From positions 40,184,097 to 40,248,096 of the forward strand of contig NC_077242.1 of the NCBI RefSeq assembly GCF_947179165.1: 64,000 nt of DNA, read 5' to 3'. Shown here piece by piece: positions 23,681 to 35,258 of this stretch. Each line of letters begins with the position of its first letter. The stretch's first letter is position 1. Both the position numbers and the translations under genes were made by a program. Origin of the DNA: Solanum dulcamara (Eukaryota; Streptophyta; Magnoliopsida; Solanales; Solanaceae). Under the pieces are notes generated by a model. The model did not search any database, was not told the origin of the DNA, and was given only the letters and a program-made list of their open reading frames with translations.

Positions 23681-24242
23681 TTTACGACCCCGTAAGTCGG
23701 AAATTTGGAAACAAAGAAGAATCTTGAAATTTTCTAACTGGACCCAAGTTTAGGATCGTTTCTACTAGTTGTAGAAGTTTTCACGATCCGTAAAAATGAG
23801 TTGTAGAGGAAGTTGTGGTGGTTGATCATGAACAACCTTAAAGAAAGATCTTACTACTCATGTTTATTGTCCGTTTTCCCGTAGATGACTCGTAGAAAAC
23901 ACCCATATGAAGACTTCAGAAGCATTGTTTACAGATCCGTCAAGGCTAAGTCAATGACTTGCAAGAATGAGTCATGGATGTTGTTATGGGTCCTAAGAAC
24001 TACTCATGACAAAAATTTAGAGACCCTTAGATTAGCAGGTTTTAGGACCTATAGGACGAGCCTTAACAACTGCTCATAGATAAGTTGACGAGTCATTCTT
24101 TGACCCAGAAGCTCAAATTTGCAAGCTTTTCCTCAAACCTGTAGGATGAGTCATTTAGACGACTTGTCATTCCTTCGACGACCCATAGAAGGTCATTCGT
24201 AGGGTCAAATTTTATATTTAATGAAGGGAAATTGTGTCTTTT
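23681..24242 (+). repeat. Tekay middle LTR, 5' part (interrupted by X)
   Basis: It starts at TTTACGACCCCGTAAG, matching the start of the complete LTR at 39481. It runs to the five bases CTTTT (24238-24242) and resumes after CTTTT at 34468-34472. The reference LTR reads straight through this place near 40013-40020, which gives the empty-site form. Confidence 0.85.
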
Positions 24243-26486
24243 TTTCATAACCCAATCTGTAGGCCGCGACTGGGGTCCAATCTGAATCCTTATATATGTG
24301 TCTATCAGCTATGTTCAAGTAGAACTGTAATTAACATAATACCATACAGCAGAACCCTATTGGGTGATAATATTTTCATAAACCAGTAGCCTCTTTCATT
24401 TGTATCATATCATGAAAGGGCACATAAGCCGACGAGGCTATCATATATATAAACTTGTACAACATTTCAAGTAGACCCAGCTGAACAATACTGACACATA
24501 CAACCCACATATACATGTCTGCAGACGTCTAACAATATCAATGACAACATATGGCGGGACAGGGTCCCTGCCTTACCCCTAAATAACAAAACAATACTAT
24601 ACATTAACGGCCAGTTCCAAAAACGAGGCTCCGATACAATGGACCCTCTTCCAGCTAAGCTCAGCGGGTCCTAAGATGACGGACTCCCAAAACCTATACC
24701 TGTACCTACGGGCTTGAAATGCAGCCCACCCGAGAGAAGGGGCTCTTTACGACATATGTACTGACTACGTAAAACATAACATAACACAATTGGAAGCATA
24801 TCTGGAATAGAGAAGCATGGGGTAAATTATCAAATCAGCAACTTATACCTGGGAAAGTAAAATCATGCATGCTCAAATTTTCAATATAGCCAGCCCTATC
24901 AGGGATCCGATGAATCATATCTGTAGTACCATCACCTCCTTATTACCACACATCATCACATCATCATATATATACATATGTACCCGACCCTCTAGTGAGG
25001 GCGCGATGAACAATACAGTGGAATTGTGCATGATTACTATTCCTGGCCCGGGCCCAATGAAAGAAGAGTTACAGTATACACGAGTAGAGTAGTGAGAAAC
25101 AAAACACAATTTAAATCATTATCGGAGACTCAATGAAGTCATCAGGTGAATCATCCTTGGAGATCAGGGCAGAAAGTATCTGACGTATACCCTCTAAATG
25201 TCAGTAAGGACTATGCAAAAAAGAGTTTTGCAAATCTTAGACTTATACCAGTATGAAATATCTTATAGAAGTCAAAGCATTGGTTATCTTAGATCCTTTC
25301 TTTTTACAAAAAAGAACTTAGTCGAATCAATTGTTATACAATCATATAGAAGACTCGAGGAGTAGGAGTTTAACTACTTTAAAAGTCTTAACATCCAGAA
25401 GTGATCAACAGTCCTGAAGTCATATTCAGAACCTAAGAGTGAAGTCTCCCCAAAGCTTTCATCATCCATAGCCTACATCAAAGACATGCCAAAAGGGAAG
25501 AGAAAGGATAGGCTCTACATACCTATGTCCAAAAACATGCCAAGAGAAGTTTCACTTACCTCTTATGAGTTATTCTTTATCCCGTTCGCCTTGTCATCCT
25601 TTAAACCTATTCAACATGAAAGTAATATGAATATCAACCAGTCTTTTATTTCCAGCATCTTAGGTTGCACCTTAGTATTCATGGAATCTATTTCCTTGTT
25701 CGTCTCCTAGACTAGTTTTTTAATTAGTTAAGGCGTTAACGAAAATTGGGCAGCACCTCCCCTATAATATGCCCTATCCAAATTTTCAATTACATCCCTA
25801 ATCACTACAGACAACCCACAACAAGAACCTGCAGCATATATTTAAGCAATTCACATCAACAATATACAACATAAACTCCAAATGACTTGCTCGAAACACG
25901 ATACCAAAAGAGGGTCTCTAGTCTTTGTTTCACAACACTTTTAATTATATGAAACGAGGGGTCATATCACTGAAACCAGAACCACCCACACCCCTATTAG
26001 AACACATTTATCCCCTGCAACACAACACCAACCTCTGCAGCAGCACCTCACAAGAACAACACATTACTTCGACGACAATTCAATTATAATGACTACAATT
26101 TGGATTGTCTCCAACGTCAAGCATTCTTATACTATTTTTATGTTTACATCCACCAAAAAGGCATATAATACACTCCATAAAACACCATAAAGTCCAAATT
26201 GAAAGGAGAAACCTTACATTACCCGAAATTGGCCAAAACAGCCAAATTACAACTCGGAACTTCTCCAAACGTGCTAAAACTGAGCGGGCTGTTTGTGTTA
26301 CTTCTCCGCTGCCCCACATTGATTTGTTTTTATCAAAAACCATTATATAACTGTGGGATACCTAAAATAATTAATTTACAGAACGAAACTCGGAGGCCTA
26401 CCTTGGCAGCCCCAAACCCATACCTCCCTCTTCTTGGCCCTAACATTTTTATCTTCAACTTCCTCCTATTTTTTCCATGTGTAGGG

Positions 26487-26590
26487 CTGAAGGAATGGTT
26501 CCATATGCATCATAAGATACATATATACCTCTACATGTGGTTTAGTAACACCGTAGATAATTAATTCACGGAGGAAAATTGGAAACTTAC
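26487..26590 (-). other. Intron-like segment in X LTR
   Basis: On the minus strand GG/GTAAGTTTCC opens and TTCCTTCAG/CC closes a 104-bp AT-rich segment downstream of the presumed promoter. The same donor and acceptor occur in the other three LTRs, with lengths of 114, 96 and 115 bp. Confidence 0.45.
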
Positions 26591-26717
26591 CCTTTTTTTT
26601 CAAGCAAGCTCGTGGCTTCTCTCTTTTCTCTCTACGTTTCTCTCCTTGCTCTTGGCTGAAGTTTGGATAAAGAACTGAATTATAATTCACATTATACATG
26701 TATATATATATGTCTTT

Positions 26718-26756
26718 AGAAGCTTCCATGTGGCAGCCCCCTAAGGGTGCCACCTC
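26718..26756 (-). repeat. CATGTG/CACGTG repeat, one unit, X LTR
   Basis: One unit of a roughly 23-bp element with CATGTGGCAGCC and its partner GGTGCCACCTC. The other LTRs of the family carry two or three units. Confidence 0.55.
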
Positions 26757-26813
26757 AACTTCTTCGGTTAATCACATGCTGCCATGTGGTAGTGGGGTCC
26801 ACCCCAAGCTGCT

Positions 26814-26891
26814 GCATCACCTACTTAACCCTAAGTAGGTGCATCACCTACTTTTACAAGTAGGTGCATTACCTACTTGCTTCAAGTAGGC
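26814..26891 (-). repeat. Short hairpin repeats AAGTAGGTG-N3-CACCTACTT in X LTR
   Basis: Nine-base arms with a three-base loop occur twice in tandem (26832-26852 and 26857-26877), flanked by half-units on both sides. Confidence 0.75.
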
Positions 26892-27230
26892 ACGTCATTT
26901 CCTTATTTCTCTTTCATGAGCTCGTAATACCTTCTTATTTCAAAAGCGTATGCACTCCTTTCTACTTAAGCTCGACGTGTACTCAAGTAGCTTAAGTGTG
27001 TAGGACTTCTAAGTTAGTATATTACGTAGGTAAGGCGAGTCCTACGTATCCTTACTTGGCCTCCAACTCCTTCTGACTTCTCATTACCCTATTTCCAACC
27101 TTCCCTACCACGGAGTATCACATTCTCCCTTCCTTGGAGTTGTGTAATAGCGTTGTCGACTATCAGGCTCACATAGTAACTTCTATGAAGCTTAAGAGAC
27201 ATCCTGAGCTTCAGAGTGTGGGGTGTAACA

Positions 27231-27245
27231 TCCTTCCCCCCTTTA
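27231..27245 (-). other. Polypurine tract of X (minus copy)
   Basis: On the minus strand TAAAGGGGGGAAGGA lies directly before the 3' LTR, the expected second-strand primer. Confidence 0.8.
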
Positions 27246-27465
27246 GAACATTCGTCCCCGAATGTTAAATAAAAACATCCCTCAAGACCTTATACCGATT
27301 ATAGGGAGATTAGTTTTCTATCGCGATCACACATTCATCCAAGTAATTAATATATGAGTTTCAGTAGTTGGGGTTACCTGTAGACATTGGGAATGGGTAC
27401 GAATACTTGTGTTTTCTATCTTCTTTAATTCCTCAGGTCATCTTTTTTTCTAGTTTTGGTTTTGC

Positions 27466-28013
27466 CACAATATCTTGATGGAAGGCACGTTTTTAGTCTA
27501 CAATCTTCCAGTTTGCCGATCTAAGATGTCAATAGGTTGTTCCTCTCAGGATTTCATTTCCTGGACATCATCTATGGAATACACCCCAGGTGACTCATAA
27601 GTACCCTTGTGAAGCATCCCTATCTGATGGACTAGGCGTATAGTTTTCAAATAAGGTGGTAAGCTTAACTTACCATCCACTTTGCCCACCTTACAAGCAA
27701 CTTGATATAGTTTAATATATTTTGGGTTAAGTTTCCTTTTCTGGGTGACCCTGTTATAAATATCCAATCTTCAATTTGAACTCTGTATAGCGATGTCAAT
27801 TATTTGTATATCATTTCTGCCGACTCTGGGTTGTTAATCAATAGCTTGCTTAATCATATCGGGGCTTTTTAGCTTAGTTTTTCTAACATCTACCCATCCA
27901 ATAGGGGATTTACACATCTTGCTCTACTAGTCTTGTACGGGGACATTGGGATACTAGAGTAGTAATTATTATTGTAGGCAATTGATAAGTGATAGATAAT
28001 CATCCCAACTATT
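27466..28013 (-). pseudogene. Chromovirus integrase C-terminal part and chromodomain in X (minus copy)
   Basis: The only recognisable coding of the element. On the minus strand a degraded WDDYLSLI block opens near 28005. Bases 27767-27546 read RKLNPKYIKLYQVACKVGKV, then LPPYLKTIRLVHQIGMLHKG and YSIDDVQEMK, which are the integrase end and the lead-in to the chromodomain. The catalytic triad part is absent. The same piece, better kept, is at 49790-50338 in the plus copy, so the family carries just this end. Confidence 0.75.
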
Positions 28014-28674
28014 TTCGAAGTTAACAACACCAGCTCATGACATATCAGGTTCGAGGGTCAAGTAGTGTATGAAGACTTATCTGTCTTCCCAGTTTCTTTG
28101 CGGACTGATCCTCGGTAGTTAACTGTAACTTGGGCTCCTTCATCAGGGATAATAGCTATGGGGACTCTGTAAGGTCCTACTACACTTTTACCCTATAATT
28201 TTACACCTTCTTGATTGAGTAGGTAGCCTTTGATCAAAGGAGCAGGGGCTAATATCATTAATTCACAGGTAACATTCCCTCCAGAGTCATCTGGCGCTGG
28301 AGTGCGAAGTGAGTCTTATAGCCCTGGTCATATTGTGGGATTTTCGACCTTGTGTATTACTTCCTATCTTCCGTAAATAACATCAACTAGTACCCTTACC
28401 TTTTGGATTTTTTCTTTTTTCGCCCTTAGAATTGGCTTCTAAGTGGTGTCAAAATTCCCTTACCTACTGGCCCATATAGCCATTCTATGGGTTGCCTCTC
28501 ATTAACTCATATTATGTTGAAGAACTATGGCATTCAAGTGCGTCGTCAGTTAGCAATTAGCTAATCCTTCTTGTCTTGCTTAAGTCCTTTTTACAATACC
28601 CTTAACGTAACTTATAGTACTCTAGGTATATAATCTCATATCATTTCTCCACCGCTAGTTTAGATTCTTCCATC

Positions 28675-28795
28675 TCACGTGACCACACCTGCACTATCGC
28701 ACTGAATTCCACAAGAATTTAGAAGTTAAGCATGCTTGGGTGAGAGAAATACTGGGATGGGTGACCTCCTTAGGAAGTCCTCATGTCGCATTTCA
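28675..28795 (+). ncRNA. 5S rRNA-derived segment inside X (minus copy)
   Basis: The 121 bp align over their length with plant 5S rRNA. The internal pol III promoter parts are best kept: A-box region AAGTTAAGCATGCTTGGG (28722-28740) and C-box region GGATGGGTGACCTCC (about 28755-28769), then GGAAGTCCTCATGT. It is on the plus strand, antisense to its host element. The matching position of the plus copy has the same segment, so it was in the family before these two insertions. It lies in the internal region, not in an LTR as in Cassandra elements. Whether it is transcribed is unknown; the 5' 40 bases are diverged. Confidence 0.85.
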
Positions 28796-30944
28796 TGGTA
28801 ATCCTTGCAATAATGTGCGGGGCACTCAACTTAGCCCAAAATTTATCTTAGCGTCGTCTCACTAGTCTTTATATGTTGCCTTGCCCTTTCCTTCGTTATC
28901 TTGTAACCGGTATATGGATAGATCTTTAGTCGAACCGTGGTCGTGTTTTACTTTGTCAGTAGTACTAATTCCATTCCTATAGTTCGGCTTAACCCATCCC
29001 TGTATCTCTTGGTAGGGTATCCAGAATATCATAACAATATTGTCATTATTGAAACCATTTTCCTTTTATCTTGTACTTACTTATTAACCTAATATTTATA
29101 TATATATTCGTAGGTTGCATGACCATTCTGATGCAACTTCTAGGAGGTAGACGTAGTCCTTCGATCTCCTGCTTCATTTTACTGTACACATCTTACTCAC
29201 ATTGAACTTGCTTGTCCCATCTTTTTATACTTTATTCTTTCCCCTTATTCATTCTTTGCTCCCCTCATCCTCTATCATAGGAGGTTTCTTACTCCTTTTC
29301 TTTGGTTATTTATCTACTGCAATTTTATTTACGACTAACTCTATAGCCAACTTTTTGGCTTTTTAGTTTAGCATGATGTCGCTATCCTTCGTAGTGTCTC
29401 TTGAATGATTTGATATCCTTTCATCGTTATACCCTTTTCCTTTTCATATTCATTCACTTTCTAGCGTTATATTATTCCAGGTCTTACAGAAAACTTCTTA
29501 ACACTATCTTGCATAGAATTCTAACTTCTATCCAATTATTGACGACTTCCAGATCCTTCTAACCAAGTTCAACAAAGGATTTTATTAAAGTTTAAGCATC
29601 CATCTCAAACATGTTGCCACATCAATTGCCTCCATCTTACCCTTTGCAGTTTTCTAACTTGCTTTCCCCCTTTAGAGGGTACTTATACCTTTATCCACTT
29701 ATACCTTGCTCTATGTCCAGTCTCAATTTCGTCTAGTCTCCTTCCATAATGTACTTGGTACTGTATCATGTCCCCGTCTTTCTATATTTTTTTTTGCCAA
29801 CCTGATTATCCATGTACGGAACCTTGGCTAAATCACAAGGCGACAGGATCCTTCCCACACATAGTGCGATACCTCATCTATTAATCTATACTTAAGTAAT
29901 GGGACCCATGGAACAACTCATCCGAGGCCACATTCTACTTATCTCTATAAAAAGTTAATATACACTTGTAGCCATTCCAAATTTTCTTTTAACTAGGCAA
30001 CCTTTGTATTCTGGAATTCATTGTCCAAGGTTCTCTTGGAGTAGTGGCTTTCCCAACCTTTATCCTTTGTTTCTTTGGATGAAAGGAAGTTACGCCATTT
30101 ATTCCTTAAGTTTTTCATCTTTGTCTCTTAGGGGTTCCATTATTTTTGGGGCGACGTTGTGTACGGACATTACTCCTTTATACCTTATAGCCCTTACCCT
30201 TATTGTGTACTCAATATAGGCTTTTAACTTAGTCAATATATACCACGTACGACTTACTAGTGGTCCTACTTTATCCCTGTATAATTGTATCACCCTGTTC
30301 TATTCATACTTACATATCCCCCTTTTTGTTCGTAATCATATTCAGTTCCTGACATCTCTTTGAGGTGCTTCAGTTTAGAAGTCCTTTCCCCAATTAGTCG
30401 GTGGAGAACTATAAATTGTTATCGTAAACCATTTTCTGACTATTGTTGGAAGAAACCAGAATCTCTTAAACATCACAACACTTTTTTTAATACTTGGCCT
30501 ACCTAGTCTCCTTTTGAGTTTATCCTCGATTTATGAACAACTTATCTAATTTATAATTAGGAGTTGGGGGCTTGGCACTTTCAAAATGATTCAAGCTCAA
30601 TTATTGGACATCTTACCCTTCAACCTCAGCTTCTCCTTTTTTCTACAGCACAATTATGGCTGGAGATACTGTGGTCTGAACTCTATTGCTCAGACAAACT
30701 TTTGTTTCTCCGACATAAACTTCCCCAAGTAAAAAGGGTATCCCTTATTGACGATATGAAGAGTACCTCTTATAGGTTAAATTTGGCATAATATGGGTAC
30801 TCGATATCAATTTCCAAGACATGTTATAAAGCTATGTTTTATTCCCTTTTTCTTGTTTTGGGAAAATTTCGGCAGAGTTTCCTCTACACTCCTTACTATC
30901 CCAAAACCTGCACGCAGAAAATACCAACAATGCCTCATAAGGCC

Positions 30945-30945
30945 A

Positions 30946-30983
<38 letters not shown>
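30945..30983. repeat. (CA)n(TA)n microsatellite
   Basis: About nine CA units run directly into about eleven TA units. The plus X copy has only a short (TA)n here (near 46766). Confidence 0.9.
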
Positions 30984-31451
30984 TCATATTATATCACAGC
31001 CGCACAGGGCTTTCAATATCATTTCATACTGAAGCCATACGGGGCTTTCAATATTAATAATAGTATGAAAGTAATGGGCATACCTTATATGTCCAACTTC
31101 AAACTGCATTTGTTGCACTTTCTGCCTGCTTTCCTTTTATGTTTCAACTTTACATTTTAATCCCATGTCAATACCTTACCCAACAGATATCTTTCGGGTC
31201 TTTACTTTACTTACCTGCGTGCTTTGTAACTTCCCATGTCGTTAATTACTTCCTTCTATTGGTGTCGTCCTTCTGTTAAGATCCAAGGTTAGTATAAGAA
31301 ATTTTCCTATTACTCAGATCTAAAGCATGATCTCAGATGTGAAAGAAAGGTAACATCCTAAATGTCCTGTAGCTTCCTATTTATGGATGTGGCGCGCTAC
31401 ACATCGATAATCAAGACTCTACTAGACACGGTCTGCAGACAATCCAAGTAC

Positions 31452-31468
31452 GAACTACTTTGATACAA
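31452..31468 (-). other. Primer binding site of X (minus copy)
   Basis: On the minus strand TTGTATCAAAGTAGTTC lies five bases inside the 5' LTR end. The plus copy has TGGTATCAGAGTAGTTC, complementary to initiator tRNA-Met, so this is a decayed site. Confidence 0.75.
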
Positions 31469-33724
31469 CTTCTGTCACGACCCAACCCTATAGGATGTAA
31501 TTGGGGTCCAATCTGAACCCCCATATACGTGTCTATTAGTTGTGGTCAAGTCGAACTGTAATCAACATAATACCATGCAACAGAAGCCTATTGGGTGATA
31601 ACATTTTCATAAACTAGTAGCCTCTTTCATTTGTATCACATCATGAAAGGGAACATAAGCCGATGAAGCTATCAAACATATAAACTTTTACAACATTTCA
31701 AGTAGACCTAGTTGAACAATACTTACACATACAACCCATATATATATATATCTTCACACCTCTAACAATATGAATGACAACATATGGCAGGATAGGGTCC
31801 CCGTCTTACCCCTAAATCACAAAACAATACTATACATCAAATGCTAGTGCCAAAAACTAGGCTCCAATACAATGGAGCCTCTTCCAGCTGAGCTGAGTGG
31901 GATCCTAAGATGACGAACTCCCAAAACCTGTACCTGTACTTGCGGGCATGAAATGCAGCCTTCTCTGAGAGAAGAGGGTCAGTACGACATATGTACTGAG
32001 TACGTAAACATAACATAACATAATTGGAAGCATATCTGGAATAGAGAAGTAGGGGGTAATTATCAAATCAATAACTTATACTTGGGAAAGTAAAATTATG
32101 CATGCTCAAATTTTCAATATAGTCGGACCTATCAGGGATACGATGAATTATATATGTAGTACCATCACCTCCTTATTACAACACATCATAATATCATCAT
32201 ATATATACATACGTACCCAGCTCTCTAGTAAGGGTGTGATGAACAATGTAGTGGAATTATGCACGATTACTATTCCCAGCCTGAGCACGATGAAAAAAGT
32301 GTTACAGTATACACAAGTAGAGTAGTGAGAAACAAAACACAATTTAAATCATTATCGAAGACTCAATGAAGTCATTAGGTGAATTATCCCTGGAGATCAG
32401 GGCAGAAAGTATATGACATATACCCTCTAAATGTCACTAAGGATGATGTAAAAGAAAGTTTTGCAAATCTTAGACTTATACAAGTATGAAATATCTTATA
32501 GCAGTCTGAGCCTTGGTTATCTCAGAGCCTTTCTATTTATGAAAAAGAGTTTAGTCGAATCAATTGTTAAACATTCATATAGAAGAATCGAGAAGTAGGA
32601 GTTTAACTACTTTAAAAGTCTTAACATCCAGAAGTGATCAACAGTCCTGAAGTCATATTCAGAATCTAAGAGTGAATTTGCCCCGAAGCTTTCATTATCC
32701 GTAGCCTACATCTAAGACATGCCAAAAAGGAAGAGAAAAGATAGGCTTTACATACCTATGTCCAAAAATATGCCAAGAGAAGTTTCACATACCTCTTATG
32801 AGTTACCCTTTATCCCATTCACCTCGTCGTCCATTAAACCTATTCAACATGAAAGTAATATGAATATCAAAAAATATTAGCTTTCCATCATCTTAGGTTG
32901 CACCTTAGTATTCATGGAATCTATTTCCTTGTTCGTCTCCTCGACTAGTTCTTTAATTAGTTAAGGCGTTAACGAAAATTGGGCAACACCTCCCCTATAA
33001 TATGCCCTATCCAAATTTCCAATTACATCCCTAATCACTACATCCAACCAACAACAACAAACTGCAGCATATGTTTAAGCAATTCATATCAACAATATAA
33101 AACATAAACTCCAAACGACTTGCTCGAAACTACGATACCAAAAGAGGGTCTCTAGTCTTTGTTTCACAACACCTTTAATTATATGAAATGAGGGGTCATG
33201 TGGATGCAACTAGAACCACCCACACCCCTATTAGAACAAATTTAGGCCCTTAAACACAACAACATACCCCTGCAGAAGCACCTCACAAGAACAACACATT
33301 ACTTCGACGACAATTCAACTATAACGACTATAATTTGGATTATCTCCAACGTCAAGCATTCCTATACCATTTTTACGTTTCCAGCAACACACAAGGCATA
33401 TAATACACTCCATACAACACCATAGAGTTAAAATTGAAAGGAGAAACCTTACCTTACCCGAAATTGGCCAAAACTGCAAAATTGCAACTCACAACTTCTC
33501 CAAACGTGCTGAAATTGAGCGGGCTGTTTGTGTTACTTCTCCGCTGACCCAAATTGAATTTTTTTTTTTATCCCAAACCATTATATAAATGTGGGATACC
33601 TAAAATAATTAATTCACAGAATAAAACTCGGAGGCTTACCTTGGCAGCCCCAAACTCGTAGCTCCCTCTTCTTGGCCCTAGCGTTTTTCTTTTCAACTTC
33701 TTCCTATTTTTTCCAAGTGTAGGG

Positions 33725-33838
33725 CTGAAGGAATGGTTTTTTATGCATAATAAGATACATATATACATCTCCATGTGGTTTAGGAACACCGTAGATAATT
33801 AATTCACGGAGGAAAATTAGAAACTTACCTTTTCTTTC
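33725..33838 (-). other. Intron-like segment in X LTR
   Basis: On the minus strand AAG/GTAAGTTTC opens and TTCCTTCAG/CC closes 114 bp. Its position in the LTR matches the other copies. Confidence 0.45.
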
Positions 33839-33957
33839 AAGCAAGCTCGTGGCTGCTCTCTTTTCTCTCTACGTTTCTCTCCTTGCTCCTTGCTGAAGTT
33901 TGGATAAAGAACTGAAGTATAAGTCACATTAAACATGTATATATATATATATCTTTA

Positions 33958-34018
33958 GAAGCTGCCATGTGGCATCCCCCTAAGTGTGACACGTGGCAGC
34001 CTCATAGGGTGCCACCTC
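33958..34018 (-). repeat. CATGTG/CACGTG repeat, two units, X LTR
   Basis: Two units are present, one with CATGTG and one with CACGTG (the G-box core bound by bZIP and bHLH factors), next to the hairpin repeats. Confidence 0.6.
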
Positions 34019-34467
34019 AACTTCTTCGACCAATCACATGCTGCCATAGGGCAGTGGGGTCCACCCCAAGCTGCTGCATCACCTACTTGACCCTAAGTAG
34101 GTGCATCACCTACTTTCTTCTAGTACGCGCGTCGTTTCCTTATTTCTCTTTCATGAGCTCATAATCCCATCTTACTTCAAGAGCGTATGCACTCCTTTCT
34201 ACTTAAGCTTGATGTGTACTCAAGTAGCTTAGGTTTGTAATACTTCTAAGTTAGTAGCTTACATAGGTAAGTTGAGTCCTATGACTCATTACTTGGCCTC
34301 CAACTCCTTTCGACTTCTCATAACCCTATTTCCAACCTTCCCTACTATAGGGTGTCATATTCTCCCTTCCTTGGAGTTGTTTAATAGAGTTGTAGATTAT
34401 CCGGATCACATAGTAACTTCTAAGAAGCTTAAGAGACATTCTGATCTCCAGAGTGTGGGGTGTAACA

Positions 34468-35258
34468 CTTTTCCCAAGTTCAGTTCAATGAACCTAGATA
34501 CTTTTATGGCGAAGTTCAAAGTCTATAAATATTTAATTCTTCAAATTCCCTCCTATTCAATTCATTCTCCCAAAATTCTCTGATGCAAGAACAAAGTCTC
34601 TCAATGTTACTTTTTCAAGCACAAGCTAGGGTTTACTATATTTATACAAGGTTTCTTCTTTAATTCTTGGTGAATTCAAGAAAGTTATGTGGGGATTGAT
34701 TCATGGGCCCTATTCACCTATGAATACCTAAAGATTTCTCAAGTTTTCATTCAATTTTTAAGTCATTATAAACCCTAGTTTTGACTAATTGCATTGGGTT
34801 GACTAAATTCCATTTTTAGATGTTATCAATGATCATTATATTCATGTTCTCATATGAATTATCTAATTTTAAGTTGAATTATGAATTTCCATTCATACAG
34901 CTATTTCCTAGCTAAGATTATGAGTTAAAGATGATTTTATGAGTTAAATCATGAGTCCAATGATCTCCACAAAAAGTTTTTATGAGTTAAAGTTAAGATT
35001 GTGATTTTATAAAATGAAGTTATGATGTTGATAAAAGTTAAGATCAAAGATTTTATTATGGTGTGATAAGTCCTAATCTAATACAATCATGTTAAAGATG
35101 GTGACAAGTACAATTCTCATCGAAGTCATGAATTCTTATGAATCACTAAGTTAAGGAGTTGTTCCTATTATGTTTATAGATATGGATTGATAGGCAGTTA
35201 CTCTCTTTCCCTAGTATGCAAAATCATATTTTATGAGTTTCCGTTGGGATATTGACTA
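34468..35258 (+). repeat. Tekay middle LTR, 3' part, truncated
   Basis: After the target duplication CTTTT the LTR resumes and aligns with 40020-40800 of the complete LTR. It stops at TTGACTAAGCACTATGAG (35258), about 850 bp before an LTR should end, and continues directly as RNase H. This is a deletion junction between two element copies. Confidence 0.8.

Larger units (their letters stand above)
24243..27230 (-). repeat. 3' LTR of X (minus copy)
   Basis: On the minus strand it starts TGTTACACCCCACACTCTG at 27230 and ends with the degraded TTATGAAA at 24243 (TCGTGACA in the partner). The length is 2988 bp. Short frames inside, on both strands, are not conserved as protein among the four LTRs of the family. 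Confidence 0.85.
28014..31451 (-). other. Unrecognised internal region of X (minus copy)
   Basis: No frame here resembles gag, protease or RT. Apart from the 5S-like segment, it holds a (CA)n(TA)n tract at 30945-30983 and two ~36-bp repeats with GGGCTTTCAATAT at 31012 and 31044. One roughly 65-codon stretch near 30099-30293 aligns with the plus copy but shows no codon-position bias, so I do not call it a gene. Confidence 0.55.
24243..34467 (-). mobile_element. Family X element, minus strand: large non-autonomous gypsy derivative
   Basis: Two direct LTRs (24243-27230 and 31473-34467) flank 4242 bp of internal sequence. The 5-bp target duplication CTTTT is perfect at 24238-24242 and 34468-34472. 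On the minus strand the order is 5' LTR, an initiator-tRNA-Met-like primer site, a long unrecognised region with a 5S-like segment, the end of a chromovirus integrase, a polypurine tract and the 3' LTR. With about 3 kb LTRs and almost no coding, it resembles a LARD (large retrotransposon derivative), probably mobilised by a chromovirus. The same family recurs on + at 43297-53560. Confidence 0.85.
31473..34467 (-). repeat. 5' LTR of X (minus copy)
   Basis: It starts TGTTACACCCCACACTCTGG at 34467 and ends TCGTGACA at 31473 (minus strand); length 2995 bp. It contains the hairpin repeat (34075-34130), two CATGTG/CACGTG units (33958-34018) and the intron-like segment (33725-33838) shared with the other LTRs of the family. 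Confidence 0.85.

Noticed and set aside
24865..25109. Frames on both strands at one place in X 3' LTR, similar to those at 32098-32342
   Set aside because: Both are LTR copies of the same DNA; the frames overlap each other antisense and are not kept in the plus X LTRs.
28675..28795. A true 5S rRNA gene or a Cassandra TRIM
   Set aside because: The first 40 bases are too diverged for a working 5S gene and there is no tandem 5S array. The segment is internal to a 10-kb element and antisense, unlike Cassandra, where it lies in short LTRs.
30004..30219. 71-codon frame on the plus strand, also present antisense in the other X copy at 47502-47717 with the same length
   Set aside because: It starts at TTG, not ATG, in both copies and is antisense to the element. 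In the opposite (sense) frame over the overlapping 30099-30293 stretch, I counted about 5, 8 and 9 differences at codon positions 1, 2 and 3 between copies, and the plus copy has stops. There is no sign of selection on protein.
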